This document shows positions 21,249-32,349 of a DNA stretch of 64,000 nt, piece after piece. How positions within the stretch are numbered: position 1 is the stretch's first letter; each line of letters starts with the position of its first letter. The notes beneath the pieces are model-generated. The model made no database searches, was not told the origin of the DNA, and saw only the letters and a program-made list of their open reading frames with translations. This DNA comes from Tetracentron sinense (Eukaryota; Streptophyta; Magnoliopsida; Trochodendrales; Trochodendraceae). A program made the position numbers and the translations under genes. Location: positions 1 to 64,000 of the forward strand of contig JABCRI010001004.1 of NCBI GenBank assembly GCA_015143295.1. Reading direction: 5' to 3'.

Positions 21249-22468
21249 TGATTGATTAAGATCGTTACCTCGTAAAAGCACTAATTCCTGAGAATAATGA
21301 CAAGTATTGAGGGTGTCGAACTACGAAGACTGCGCTGGTTATATTTCTTAATAATAAAGATGAATTTTTGATTTAATGGTGAATAAAGGTTTTTGGTTTG
21401 TATTTAAGAATCCTAAAATTATTCTAAATACCGAAAACAAATAAAAGTAATGTGAAAGTCAAGAGAAAGAGATTTAGGGCATCGAATCTACCACTAGCCT
21501 CCTAACCATGGTATATTGTATTTAATCAGGGTATAATTATTTGCACTCAATTACGATTAATTAAGACTACAAGTCTCAATTCAAATAATCAAGAAGGTCA
21601 AGTACTTAAATCTTAGGCATGACCTATCTTTGGTTGGCACGAATCGTCCACACTAAATTAATTAACCTAAGGTTGTAGCACGATTCGTCTTCCCTAGGCA
21701 TAGATCATCTTAATATTTAATTACTTGTACGATAAATTCCATTGCATAAACATTCATATATAAAATCACAGAAATTAAATATGAATTGAATCTCAATCAA
21801 AAAGAAGAATTCCTAAGACAAGGAAGAACTTTATTAAGATTGAATAAAAACATTAGAATCGATTGTCAAAGCAATCCTCAAGTCATGCAATCATCGTGTA
21901 CAAATAATAAAGTCCTAAAATAAAGCAACTAAACCATAGTTACTTGGCTAGGGTTTCATCGAAAACCCTAGATGAGAGATTTAGTTGATCATGGGAGAGA
22001 GTAGCAGCCATGGATGGTGAAGATCCCATGCTCCAAGACCTTCCAAAACTCTTCTCCAGCATCTTTCTCTGATAAAAATCCCCCCTGGAACTCCTAAACC
22101 CGTTTCCTTTTATAACGTAACAAGTAAGGTTTCAAAAAGACAAAATTTGGAAAATAAATCTGCGGACTTCCGCTCGGGCGGAGCTAGCTAGCGCTCCGGC
22201 GGTGGTGATTTGTGCTCGGGTGGTTTGGGCCAGTATACTTTTTCTTCATTTATTTTCCTGTTTTCTTTAGTTTTTTCATCACCTGGGCTCTTCTAAGTTC
22301 TTGAAAGCTCTCATCATTTGAGAATTTTGATCTATTCTCCTCTTAGTCCTAAAAACAATGAAAACAATAAATTATAATTAAAAACTATAAGAAGTAAGTC
22401 CCAAAGAGCTAACAAGTGTACTTTTGGGTTCCTAAATGTGCAACATTAGACATTAGACACCGATCACA
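21249..22468 (-). repeat. Left LTR of the Athila/Tat container
   Basis: 1220 bp from TGATTGATT to CCGATCACA, which reversed reads TGTGATCGGTG as in the LTR at 11129. A near-palindromic block GAGCTAGCTAGCGCTC (22181-22196) lies upstream, in element orientation, of TTATAAA at about 22108-22114. A purine tract (CCCCCAAACTTA on the plus strand, 22469-22480) adjoins it, as expected at a 3' LTR. Confidence 0.75.
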
Positions 22469-24108
22469 CCCCCAAACTTACACGTTGCTAGTCCTCTAGC
22501 AATGCAAAGAAAAGTAATAAAACTAGTCTACATCCACTTTTGTGGGATGCATGATTGCATTTAGCATATGCAACAAGCCTTTTTTTAACCTCTATGTGTC
22601 CCTAGAGGACGAGTTATAGTCTCGTGAGGGTTTACTAGAAATGATACCCACAAACATCATCACTAACATCCAATCCTGTAAAAATCCTCAATTAGGACTT
22701 CTAAACTCAAACAATTGCTAGAACATGTAATAATAAGATAATTGTAACACAAAATCCGTAATTCTCAATTTATTAACAAGTTTTTAAAAATTCAAATCTA
22801 CATAATCACACTTTCATTCAGTTCCAATTAAAATTCGAACCCTTATGCTCATTCACAGAATTGTCATTAGTTTCTTTGGTGTGTAGTGAACTAACATTAG
22901 AATATGTGGCCTCAATTTTGCTTCAAAACACATATTATGTTATCCCACACATTATCAGAATTCCTATCAATTTGAAAAACCCAAGGCCTTTAACTTATCA
23001 ATCATGAGATTTAAATTTTTTTTTTATGTGTGTACTGTGCAATGATTAAGTCCATTAAGCTTTCTAGATAACCCGCGTAGCGAGTGTTAGGCCAATGACT
23101 CCCAAACTAGAAGGTTTTAGAGAACTAGGTGTCAAGACACCCCTAAGGGCTTATTAACTTGAGTTAAATAGGCTCCGGACGTAAACTAGTCACACATAGG
23201 CCTTTTATCCATTCCAAAACTTTCATTCTTTGACACGAACATTCATTGCTTACTGAGGCAAGAAGCCTGGTTACTTGGTATAAAGCTTGGTCAGGTGGCC
23301 TTTTTACTTTTTTTTTTTCTTAGTAATAGATAAGTTATGCCAAAGTTTTTCAATTTTTAGGTCATCTAATTCCGCATGAGATAACAAAAATATAGATTAA
23401 GATGATTAAGTTTCAAGCCCCACAAAACAAATGTTAGAGTGCTCATGCATTGTTCAAAGTGTAATGACTCATTTATTAATCAAGCATAAATGGTTCGAAC
23501 AATAATTATATTTGCTGATTGCGTGATCATGTATTTTCGAATTTAGTTTTATTAATAAAAATTGAATTATGATTTATATATCACAATATTCTATAGTTAC
23601 TAACTGTTCAGCACTTGCAAAATGTATCCTAATAGACCTGATATCCTTGTATTTTTACAAAGTCATCATTATAATTCAATTTATTACACCCCCAAACTTG
23701 AACAATACGTTGTCTTCAATGTAAAATAAAATGCAAGAAACATAGATGAGAACAAGAACACTATTACCTTGTTTGGTGAATGCCGGAAGCATAAGATCAA
23801 TCAATGAAAAAGGGGCATTAAGAAATAACACATAAACACAACCCCCAAACTTCGTTGATACATGACCTTTAAAGATGTTAGTAGCCATGTTGCCAATAAA
23901 AGAATGGATAATGCTAGAAAATTCAACAAATAAAGCATGAGCAAAGTTATCCAATCAAAATCAAGTTCATAAAGTAAATGGCGACAAAAAACAGTTCTAA
24001 AAAGAACAAGGTGTTTCATAATTTTTTTTAAAGGCAAAATTACCACTCAGGCACCACATTGGGCGCCTGGGTGGATTACAACAGTGGGATAAGACAATTT
24101 TTTCTTTA
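22469..24108 (-). other. Non-coding 3' region of the Athila/Tat container
   Basis: 1.6 kb without recognisable protein. The purine-tract wording CACCCCCAAACTT recurs at about 22468, 23687 and 23842, so several candidate polypurine tracts are present. AAGAA at 24109-24113 is the left target duplication of the inserted Sirevirus. Confidence 0.5.
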
Positions 24109-24113
24109 AAGAA

Positions 24114-25342
24114 TGAAATTTATCCAGATCAATGATCTCTAAGACCTAGAGGGGGGGTGAATAGGTCTATCTAATAATTTCTAACCAATTTTAATTTTTC
24201 AATTAATATGTTTAGAAATCAATGAACAATTCAATCAGACAATCTACACAAATCAAACACAGAAGATTTTTACGTGGAAAACCCTAACGGGAAAAAACCA
24301 CGGGACCTTGTCCAGTAATAAACTTCACTATGAAAAGATATCAAGTACAAGACAAGACCTTACCAAAACAGAAACAACGTTCCTAGGTATAGACTCTTAC
24401 TCTTGATTTCCACGAACCAGCAGGTTCGATCTCCGCCGTAGCAGCTTCGGTTCCACACCGACCAAATCTTCTCAAGCTACTTCAAAACCACGATCACACA
24501 CGATCGATCTCCTTCCACGAAGGCTCCGGATCAAACACCGGACATACACACAAAGTGTAGGGTTGTGAATCAATTTAGAAAGTTTCAAACCGTAGAGGGA
24601 TCTCATACAGATCTGAGATCACACAATGCAAGATCAAAGGTTTAGATCTATACTTGCATTTTCTAGGATCAAAGAAAGAGGAGGGATCAACAAAGATCTA
24701 ATAAAACCAATAAGAAAAACCCTAGAAGAGTTTCTCAGACCTCTACTCTTTCAAAAATATCAAAGACACGAATTAGGTCTCCAAAAATTTATTTATATAG
24801 GGTTTAAAAAAAGAATCCAGAAAAAGAAAAATTCTTTTTACGGGGACCGATCTATCGGTGCTCATTACCGATCGCTCGGTCCAAAACGGATCGCTCGGTC
24901 CTCATGACCGATCGCTCGGTTATAAATCATCTCTCTGAAAAAATACCCCATACAAACTTTTTGTCCAGTCGATAGCCACCGATCGCTCGGTAGGCCACCG
25001 ATCGATCGGTCTCAACACCGAGCGATCGGTTGAGACAAAATTGTTTTCAAACCATGATTCATTTCATTGTTATTTGATTCAAATGAGATCAAACAACTTT
25101 GTTAGGTTTAAAACTATCCTCCTAGGTATGTTTAGAGTTATCTAAGCCAAATCCAACCTAGGTAGGGGTCTCTAAGTCCATTACCTGTCTAGATCCAGAG
25201 TAGGAGTTTTTTCTTCTCTTTCTTCAATCTTCTTTAAGCTTTAGCTCTTCTCTTCTGACAAGTTGAACATGACTCGACGACTCGACTCACATGTCCTATC
25301 TAATGATCACGGAATTTGCCAACACCTATTTAGGGATTTACA
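24114..25342 (-). repeat. Left (3') LTR, Sirevirus A
   Basis: 1229 bp. It contains the palindrome array 24846-25030 and, on the minus strand, a TATA box CTATATAAAT at 24791-24800. The leader-side half has GATTTTTACGTGGAAAACCC and CCACGGGACCTTGTCC, blocks shared with family B LTRs, so the two families are related. Confidence 0.9.
24791..25030 (-). promoter_or_regulatory. Seven-copy palindrome array and TATA box, Sirevirus A LTR
   Basis: Seven 14-bp words fit ACCGATCGNTCGGT with at most two changes: 24846, 24867, 24886, 24907, 24978, 24997 and 25017 (start positions). The one at 24997-25010 is a perfect palindrome. The array is split four plus three by a spacer with ACCCCATACAAACTTTTTG and CCAGTCGATAG. 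The TATA box (24791-24800) lies about 45 bp downstream in element orientation. The right LTR repeats this at 34647-34886. I infer the U3 enhancer and core promoter. Confidence 0.65.
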
Positions 25343-25355
25343 ATCCCCCCCTTTG
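25343..25355 (-). other. Polypurine tract, Sirevirus A
   Basis: The plus strand reads ATCCCCCCCTTTG; reversed this is a purine run AAAGGGGGGGAT directly against the 3' LTR. A second tract of the same kind (CTCCCCCTTTTTGGC, about 25736-25750) lies 390 bp further in. Multiple tracts are a known Sirevirus trait. Confidence 0.7.
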
Positions 25356-25962
25356 GCAATTCCGGGACAAAACAAGACTAACTCATATTCTAGGTTCAAA
25401 TTTTCCCAAATGATTCAAAAATGAAAAATTGACCTTTACATGACTCAAAAATAATTATAGGACTTTTGACATGTTAGCTTGTCATGATTCACCAAACTTA
25501 GAACCTGTTTGCCTGCACATGATAAATCAAAAACCTGTGAAGCATGAGAAATAAAATATGGGATAAAATATTGGAAGAATGAAAATATGTATTACATAAC
25601 ATCCACAATTCCTGTATTACATAACATCCACAATTCCACAATACTATATCCATAACAGGTTAAGCATTCCATAACATCATCCAAAACATTTATAACCTCA
25701 TCCAACACATTAACACATTACACATTAATCATAACTCTCCCCCTTTTTGGCTCGAAATGCCAAAGGTGGACTAGAAAATTAATGCATAACCATCCAAACG
25801 AGATGAGATAGAAGATAATGAGCATAAACCATTCAAATGTATACATCCATAACAAGTCAATAATATCCAAGTAGGTTTGTACGAAGTACAACCAAGACAA
25901 AATACATCGAAATGTCAAAGAAAAACTATCACTCGACTAAGATAAACTCCAATCACGAACTA
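25356..25962 (-). other. Non-coding stretch between accessory frame and 3' LTR
   Basis: About 600 bp, AT-rich, with a doubled TATTACATAACATCCACAAT (25589 and 25614) and a second purine tract. No open frame of note. Confidence 0.5.
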
Positions 25963-27213
25963 TCACTCCTGCTCATCATCAGAAGTGAGCTGGGACTCAT
26001 AGTAAGCTCGAAAATCCCGAACATATCTCTGTACGCCTAGCACGGCTGCATCGAGAGATCCAAGTCTACCACGAACCTCTGTAGTAAACTCCTCGTATGA
26101 TGAAACATGAGTCCTGAGATCCACATGCATCTCTCGCATCATCCTGGCAAGATCATCCATAGTGGCCGGAGGAGGACGAGATGACCCAGCACTAACTTCT
26201 GCTCCCTCCTCTGTATCTCGAACTGAGTCATGTGAAAAACTCTGAGCTAGGGTCTTTTTGTTAATTGGACCCTTAGGAACTCGAGTAGGAACACCAGGAG
26301 GAGCGATAACTCCGTGAGAACCAAGAAGTTTAGTGATGAGTGAACCAAATGGTAGGGCTCCAACTGCTGTACTAGTTTGATGGGCTTGGATCATCAAGTC
26401 AATGATGTGAGTGGCAAGATCAATATCACGCCCACGTAGAAGACTAAACAGAAATCTAGCTCTATCTTCCCTAAGGTCCGCAGTATGAACATTTGGATGG
26501 ATATTTGCATTCATAACTAGGTTTACTAGTCTAGCATCCTTAGTGAGTTTCGCCACTTCAATAAGAGACCCAACCCAAAATGTAGGAGTACCACTAAGAA
26601 AGGTAACAACATGTTCCATGGAGTCTTTATCCTCATCACTCTTATAATTATAAGGATAATATGCATTTGGAACTCGAAGACAGCCAAGGAATTTAGAAAT
26701 CAAATCAGCATTTATGACAACAGATTGTTCTAATGCTCGAGATTTGAATGACCATTTTTTCTGGTTGATTTCAGAAAAATTAGAGTAAAATTCCCTAACT
26801 AACTGGACAGAAGCAGGACCGGATAAGGTAAGTATACCTTCCCATTTACGATCTGAAATGAGTTTAGGAAGATAATAATCACCAAAATCGGAAATATGTA
26901 TGTCCCTTTCAACCATTACACCTTTCTTGCTAAAATACTCACTATAGAGTTGAGCAGCAGTAGGACTTATAAACTGGGATAACTGACTGGATTGGGAAGA
27001 TGAAGCTTTACCTTTATTTTTCCAAGTTTTATCAGCCAAAGATTTTTGTCGATTCTCAGTTGTAGAATCTATCATTCTACGAATTGGCCTGTCCCCAATT
27101 GAAATACCATGCCCTATTGGAGTGAAAATAAAAGGCTCTTGGTTTTCCTCATCTTCAGGAGGATCCTCTTGGTTGTTGAGGACCAACCTCCGACGTTTGG
27201 GAATGCCAGACAT
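25963..27213 (-). CDS. Sirevirus accessory protein (putative plant transposon protein family)
   Basis: An open frame of 416 residues in the place where Sireviruses may carry an extra envelope-like gene, between pol and the 3' LTR. The frame is open to 27336, but I choose the ATG at 27213 (MSGIPKRRRLVL) because the 41 residues before it look like translated leader. Visible parts are a basic, acidic and low-complexity N-terminus, a central globular region with SPTAAQLYSEYFSKKGV, DFGDYYLPKLISDRKWE and LSGPASVQLVREFYSNF, then FLSGTPTFWVGSLIEVAKLT and RARFLFSLLRGRDIDLATHI, and a C-terminal stretch likely to form a coiled coil (MDDLARMMREMHVDL onward). The middle resembles proteins labelled putative plant transposon protein. 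No membrane segment is clear in the chosen protein, so an envelope role is doubtful. It has its own palindromes and TATA box upstream. Confidence 0.7.
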   Translation of the reverse strand: MSGIPKRRRLVLNNQEDPPEDEENQEPFIFTPIGHGISIGDRPIRRMIDSTTENRQKSLADKTWKNKGKASSSQSSQLSQFISPTAAQLYSEYFSKKGVMVERDIHISDFGDYYLPKLISDRKWEGILTLSGPASVQLVREFYSNFSEINQKKWSFKSRALEQSVVINADLISKFLGCLRVPNAYYPYNYKSDEDKDSMEHVVTFLSGTPTFWVGSLIEVAKLTKDARLVNLVMNANIHPNVHTADLREDRARFLFSLLRGRDIDLATHIIDLMIQAHQTSTAVGALPFGSLITKLLGSHGVIAPPGVPTRVPKGPINKKTLAQSFSHDSVRDTEEGAEVSAGSSRPPPATMDDLARMMREMHVDLRTHVSSYEEFTTEVRGRLGSLDAAVLGVQRYVRDFRAYYESQLTSDDEQE

Positions 27214-27355
27214 GAGATAGGCAAGAAGGATTAACGACAAAAGGAAACCTTTAGAATCTAATGGAATGACCGTATGAAAGATTTGGAGGAGAGGTAACCA
27301 AGAGATCGCTCTGGAGATCGGAGAACAAGTGAACAAAAAAAAATAGAAATGAGGG

Positions 27356-27413
27356 TTTTATAACTCTGTTCACGAAAGACCGATCGATCGGTCTTTAACA
27401 CCGAGCGATTGGT
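27356..27413 (-). promoter_or_regulatory. Palindromes and TATA box before the accessory frame
   Basis: Two 14-bp words (27379-27392, perfect ACCGATCGATCGGT, and 27400-27413) are followed in minus orientation by TTATAAAACC (TATA at about 27357-27363), 145 bp before the chosen start codon. The first word lies in a perfect 22-bp palindrome (27375-27396). The word is the one used in this element's LTR. Confidence 0.6.
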
Positions 27414-28584
27414 GGTCTGAAAAATTTTCAAAAATTTTACTTTTAAAACCTTTTCTCCCCCTCAACCAATGAAATATTGAAAACTCATTTTCACCTCAAA
27501 ATAACCAATTCACAAAAAAATTTGCAATAATTGATTTCATTAAAATCATAAAGAATAATCACCCAAGAATTGATATATCAAGTACAGTCATAAACAAGGA
27601 TTATGTAAACAATAATTGATTTTCACTGGTGATTAATTATGGTATTTGCATCAAATTCACAATCAGAGTCAAGAAACAATTAGAAGTAATGTGAGTGTGA
27701 AATCAAAATTCATTACTTGACTCTTTGAATTGGTTTCCTTCCTTAATCTAGATTTTGACATTATGGCTCAAATGGAACTCTAAAATTTTCAAAAACTAGT
27801 TTTAAAACCAATAAACATCCATATTTATATGATGAGCAATTTTTACCCCAAATTTGACTAACAGATTTATTTCATTTCTTTTTCAGTCAAATTGTACTCA
27901 TTGTGAAAATTCTTTTTGGAGTACACATATATAGTTTTTTAGCACATTGGTGACTTTCACTCAAGTGAGAAGGTAGCTCTTTCTAATGACAGTGGGGGCT
28001 TTCACACTAGCAATCCATATAGATACCTACTGTTTGTCTAGGTAGCCATTACTCACTGTTTGCATTCACTAGTAGCTATCACACAAACTCACAGGTAGTC
28101 CTCTCCATGTCAATAATTTTTTACAACTAGGGGGCTCACCTTATGGAATTTTTTATGACATTGGTTATACTAGATTTGATTAATCTAGGGAACCATATGG
28201 TATAATATCAGAACCTTTAAATAGGAACTAGTACCATCTAAAGAATCAGTCAGAGTGTATATGCAATAGATAACATCTTTGTTTACTCAACTCTAACTGA
28301 GATTAGTTAGCATGACCAAATTCAATCACAAGATCAAACCAACAATTGAACTATCCCATATTACTCAATCCTATGAAATATTTATCCTTGGATTATATGT
28401 TCAAATATGATTTCAAGGAAATAACATTAAGCAAAATGATAGGACAAAGAAGGTCATACAAACACATTATTTTTTGCAATATTTTTCAATTTTTTGAATG
28501 TTTTTGGATTTTTATTAATAAAAAAATAGCTCTATGACACAAATAGAACATGAAGAACACATAGGCTATGAAACAAGTACATTT
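27414..28584 (-). other. Non-coding region after pol with a conserved repeat module
   Basis: 1.2 kb without a supported frame. It holds a purine tract near 27450 (CTTTTCTCCCCCTC on plus) and a module at 27955-28275 that is also found in family B. Confidence 0.55.
27955..28275 (-). repeat. Conserved non-coding direct-repeat module (copy in family A)
   Basis: On the plus strand three or four imperfect units of about 40-60 bp recur, built from GACTTTCAC(A)CT, AGGTAGCTCT, ATAGATACCTACTGT and TCTAGGTAGCCATT. The stretch ends in AGAATCAGTCAGAGTGTAT. The same units and end block occur at 44936-45265 in family B, although the sequence around them differs much more. The function is unknown; a cis-acting role in the element RNA is an inference. 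Confidence 0.55.
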
Positions 28585-31500
28585 TTACTCAACTCCGCAC
28601 AAACCTATGGATTTCCTAAGGAGTTCAAACCTAAGGGAATCTAAGGGTTTTGTAAGAATGTCCGCAAATTGATTCTCTGTTTGGACATACTCTATAGACA
28701 CAATCTTTTGCTCAACAAGATCACGGATGAAGTGATGTCTAATGTCTATGTGTTTTGTGCGAGAATGTTGAACGGGAATTTTGGAAATATTGATACCACT
28801 TGAATTATCACAATACACAGTCATAGTGCTCTGTTCAATCCCGTAATCATTCAACATCTGCTTCATCCACAGAAGTTGAGTGCAACAACTGCCAGCTGCT
28901 ATGTACTCAGCTTCTGCAGTGGACAGTGAAATTGAATTCTGCTTTTTGCTAAGCCAAGCAACTAAGCAGTTTCCAATATAGAAACATCTTCCAGAGGTGC
29001 TTTTCCTATCATCAGCATTTCCGGCCCAATCGGCATCGGAATATCCAACTATCGTGGCATTTGTATCAAAAGAATACAAGAGGCCAAATGATAGAGTTCC
29101 ACTCACATATCGAATGATACGCTTAACTGCAAGCAAGTGAGACTCTTTTGGGCTCGCTTGATAGCGGGCACAAGCATCAACACTAAAAGCTATGTCAGGT
29201 CTAGTAGCAGTTAGGTAGAGTAAACTACCAATCATGCTTCTATAAGAAGTTTGATCAACATCTTTGCCTGACGCATCTTTACTAAGTTTTGTAGTAGAAC
29301 TCATAGGAGTTCTTACATGCTTAGCAGAGCTCATGCCAAATTTCTTCACTAGATTTTTAGCATATTTGATTTGAGATACTGAGATCCCAGAATCCAATTG
29401 CTTGATCTGAAGACCAAGGAAGAAACTTAGCTCACCAACCATGCTCATTTCAAATTCATTTTTCATTTGTTCAGCAAATGAACGAGCATGCAAGTCTAAT
29501 GTGGAACCAAACACTATGTCATCAACATATATTTGGGCGATGACAATATCACCTTTCACATTCTTTATGAAAAGGGTTCTGTCTACTCCCCCTCTCAAAA
29601 ATCCGTTTTCCAAGAGATAAGTAGTCAGCCTCTCATACCAAGCTCTTGGAGCTTGCTTTAAACCATAGAGGGCCCTTTTTAGCCGATAGACTTGATCAAG
29701 GTGATGTGGATCTTCAAACCCTTTTGGTTGTTCCACATAGACTTCCTCATGTAGAATGCCATTCAGAAAGGCACTCTTAACATCCATTTGAAAAAGTTTG
29801 AATTTCATATGGCAAGCCACAGCTAGAAGAATTCTTATTGATTCTAGCCTGGCTACAGGAGCAAAAGTTTCATCGAAGTCAATACCTTCAATTTGGGTGT
29901 ATCCTTGTGCAACTAACCTAGCCTTATTTCTTATGATAGTACCTTTTTCATCAGATTTGTTCTTGAAAATCCATTTGGTACCAATCACATTTGTATTGTT
30001 AGGCTTAGGTACTAAATAACAAACATCATTCCTAGTAAATTGAAGTAACTCTTCTTGCATTGCATTTATCCAATTATCATCTGCAAGAGCTTCAGCTACA
30101 TTCTTGGGTTCAAAAGATGAAGTATAGCAAATGTAGCTAACTTCATTTTCAATTTGTTTCCTCGTTCTCACTCCCCTTTCAAGATCACCAATTATATCAG
30201 TGGGGGTGTGAGGACTCATAACCCTAGAATGTGTAGGTTTTGATGGAGATGATTGATTAACAATAAGTGGAGTTGAAACAGTTTCAACATTTTCATTTTC
30301 AGCACTTTCATCATCCTCAAGTTGCACATTTTCAACACCGGAGTCATCCACAACTACATTTATGGACTCCATAATTGTAGATGTTCTCAAGTTGTAAACT
30401 CGATAAGCTCTACTGTTGGTGGAATATCCAAGAAATATCCCTTCATCACTCCGCGATTCAAATTTGCCCAGTTGCTCTCTATCCTTAAGGATATAGCATT
30501 TACTTCTGAATTCTCGAAAGTACTTGACACTGGGTTTCTTGTTATTCCACAATTCATAAGGGGTTTTCCTTGTTCCAGGTCTTACAAAAACTCTATTAAC
30601 TATATAGCAAGCAGTGTTAACTGCCTCAGCCCAGAAATGAGAAGCTAGATTATTGCTATGAAGCATAACTCTAGCCATCTCTTGGAGAACCCTGTTCTTC
30701 CTCTCTACTACACCATTCTGCTGAGGTGTAATAGGTGCAGAAAATTCATGTTTGATACCCGACTCATCACAAAAGTCGTTTAACTTAGAGTTTTCAAACT
30801 CCTTTCCATGATCACTTCGAATTCGAGTGATTGGACATCTTTTCTCATTTTGAATTTTCAAGCAAATACTTTTGAAATTGTCAAAAGCATCGGATTTCTC
30901 TCTTATAAATGCCACCCATGACATTCTTGAGAAATCATCAACCATGACTAGGATGTATCGCTTTCCACCTAGACTTTCAGTTCTTGTAGGACCCATAAGA
31001 TCCATATGAATTAATTCCAGTGGATATGAAGTAGCAATACTTGAAGTCTTCTTATGTTGGGTTCTAATTTGTTTACCAATTTGGCATGGCCCACACACAG
31101 TAGTAGAAGGCTTTCCTAGTTTGGGAACACCTCTCACAAGCTCTTGCTTAGAGATTTTACATAAGTCTTTGAAGTTCATGTGACCTAGTCTTCGGTGCCA
31201 CAAATCAACCTCCTCAATTTTAGTCTTATAACAGACATTTGAGGGATTAGGACTGGGAGTTAAGCCGTAGCAATTGTCAGTGGTTCTCAATCCTTCTAGA
31301 ACACACTTACCTTTACCATTAATGACTAAGCATTTATTATGGGTAAAGTGCACAGCATGGTTATCATCACATAGTTGACTTATGCTAATTAAATTAGCAT
31401 TCAGTCCTTCAACAAACAAGGCATCTTTCAATTTAGGTATGCCTGGTGAATCGATGATACCCTTCCCTTTGACTAAAGACTTGCTTCCATCACCAAAAGT

Positions 31501-32343
31501 AACAGTCCCATCTGGACAGTCCTCAAATTGAATAAATAAGGACTTGTTACCTGTCATATGTCGAGAACACCCACTGTCGAAGTACCACATTTCTGTGTTT
31601 TGGGCTTTCAAGGCAGTATGAATGACAAAGCACTTAAGGTCATCCTTTCTTACATACACAGTCTTTAAACTTTGTTTAGATCTTTGATCATTAATCTGTG
31701 TTGTAGAGACCTTTTTCCTTTTTGTCCTCCTTGACCTTTTTCTGTTTTGTTCAGTTCTAGCTTTTTGATAAGTCAAATTGTTTCCTCTTGAATAATCATT
31801 TGGAATAAATTGACCAGTTCTTGTCCTAGAGATTTGAGCAATTCTATTAACATCATCGCTTAACATTCTAGACTTTTCAGCTAGAACCTGAATCTGCCTT
31901 TGAAGAGTCCCTTGACTTTGATTTTGGTTCCATGAACCATTTCGGGGAGCTCTCCTAAAAGCATTACAATAAGGTCGAATGTGACATCTCACACCACAAA
32001 AGTGACATGTGGGTATGAATCTTGGAAGAGGAGGAGGATTTCTTCTAAAAGAAATTTGATTCCTCACAGCATTCACTCTAGGAGCTACATTTCTAGGCTT
32101 TACAAAATTTGTATAAGCCTTAGTACTTGATGTAGAAGGTAAATTCTCTTTAGGATCAGAATGTATTGGCTCAAACACTGCACTAGCCATTATACCAACA
32201 TCTAAAGGACCAGCTGGTGTGTCAGCATGTCCTATCCCAGATCTACTCGAATTTGATCCATATTTTCTAACGAATTCATCTAGGCAGCTAGTGTTACCAA
32301 ACATTCTTACTTCTTTTTCAAGAGTATAGACCTTCTGAATCAA
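28585..32343 (-). CDS. Sirevirus A pol region (gag C-terminus, protease, integrase, RT, RNase H)
   Basis: An open frame of 1252 residues. In order: a zinc knuckle of CX2CX4HX4C type (about residues 113-126), retropepsin with FDSGCSRHMTG (about 255-265), the integrase HHCC zinc module (LWHRRLGH ... CGPCQIGKQ), the integrase core with HMDLMGPT, VDDFSRMSWV, RSDHGKEFEN and the glutamate in NGVVERKNR, reverse transcriptase with DVKSAFLNG, YGLKQAPRAWY and YVDDIVFGS, and RNase H with YSDADWAGN, STAEAEYIA and TKHIDIRHHFI. The catalytic residues named are all present. This is Ty1/copia order (integrase before RT). Upstream gag is broken, so the copy is treated as a fossil although this frame is open. 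Confidence 0.9.
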   Translation of the reverse strand: MIQKVYTLEKEVRMFGNTSCLDEFVRKYGSNSSRSGIGHADTPAGPLDVGIMASAVFEPIHSDPKENLPSTSSTKAYTNFVKPRNVAPRVNAVRNQISFRRNPPPLPRFIPTCHFCGVRCHIRPYCNAFRRAPRNGSWNQNQSQGTLQRQIQVLAEKSRMLSDDVNRIAQISRTRTGQFIPNDYSRGNNLTYQKARTEQNRKRSRRTKRKKVSTTQINDQRSKQSLKTVYVRKDDLKCFVIHTALKAQNTEMWYFDSGCSRHMTGNKSLFIQFEDCPDGTVTFGDGSKSLVKGKGIIDSPGIPKLKDALFVEGLNANLISISQLCDDNHAVHFTHNKCLVINGKGKCVLEGLRTTDNCYGLTPSPNPSNVCYKTKIEEVDLWHRRLGHMNFKDLCKISKQELVRGVPKLGKPSTTVCGPCQIGKQIRTQHKKTSSIATSYPLELIHMDLMGPTRTESLGGKRYILVMVDDFSRMSWVAFIREKSDAFDNFKSICLKIQNEKRCPITRIRSDHGKEFENSKLNDFCDESGIKHEFSAPITPQQNGVVERKNRVLQEMARVMLHSNNLASHFWAEAVNTACYIVNRVFVRPGTRKTPYELWNNKKPSVKYFREFRSKCYILKDREQLGKFESRSDEGIFLGYSTNSRAYRVYNLRTSTIMESINVVVDDSGVENVQLEDDESAENENVETVSTPLIVNQSSPSKPTHSRVMSPHTPTDIIGDLERGVRTRKQIENEVSYICYTSSFEPKNVAEALADDNWINAMQEELLQFTRNDVCYLVPKPNNTNVIGTKWIFKNKSDEKGTIIRNKARLVAQGYTQIEGIDFDETFAPVARLESIRILLAVACHMKFKLFQMDVKSAFLNGILHEEVYVEQPKGFEDPHHLDQVYRLKRALYGLKQAPRAWYERLTTYLLENGFLRGGVDRTLFIKNVKGDIVIAQIYVDDIVFGSTLDLHARSFAEQMKNEFEMSMVGELSFFLGLQIKQLDSGISVSQIKYAKNLVKKFGMSSAKHVRTPMSSTTKLSKDASGKDVDQTSYRSMIGSLLYLTATRPDIAFSVDACARYQASPKESHLLAVKRIIRYVSGTLSFGLLYSFDTNATIVGYSDADWAGNADDRKSTSGRCFYIGNCLVAWLSKKQNSISLSTAEAEYIAAGSCCTQLLWMKQMLNDYGIEQSTMTVYCDNSSGINISKIPVQHSRTKHIDIRHHFIRDLVEQKIVSIEYVQTENQFADILTKPLDSLRFELLRKSIGLCGVE

Positions 32344-32349
32344 GTCAGT

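Noticed and set aside
24846-25030. Regularly spaced short repeats that might be read as a CRISPR-like array
   Set aside because: The words are 14-bp palindromes with irregular 7-57 bp gaps, lie inside an LTR and are duplicated in both LTRs of a plant element.
27214-27336. Upstream extension of the accessory frame with a hydrophobic stretch, as a signal peptide
   Set aside because: It lies between the TATA box and the more conserved-looking start MSGIPKRRR; leader sequence is the simpler reading, though not proven.
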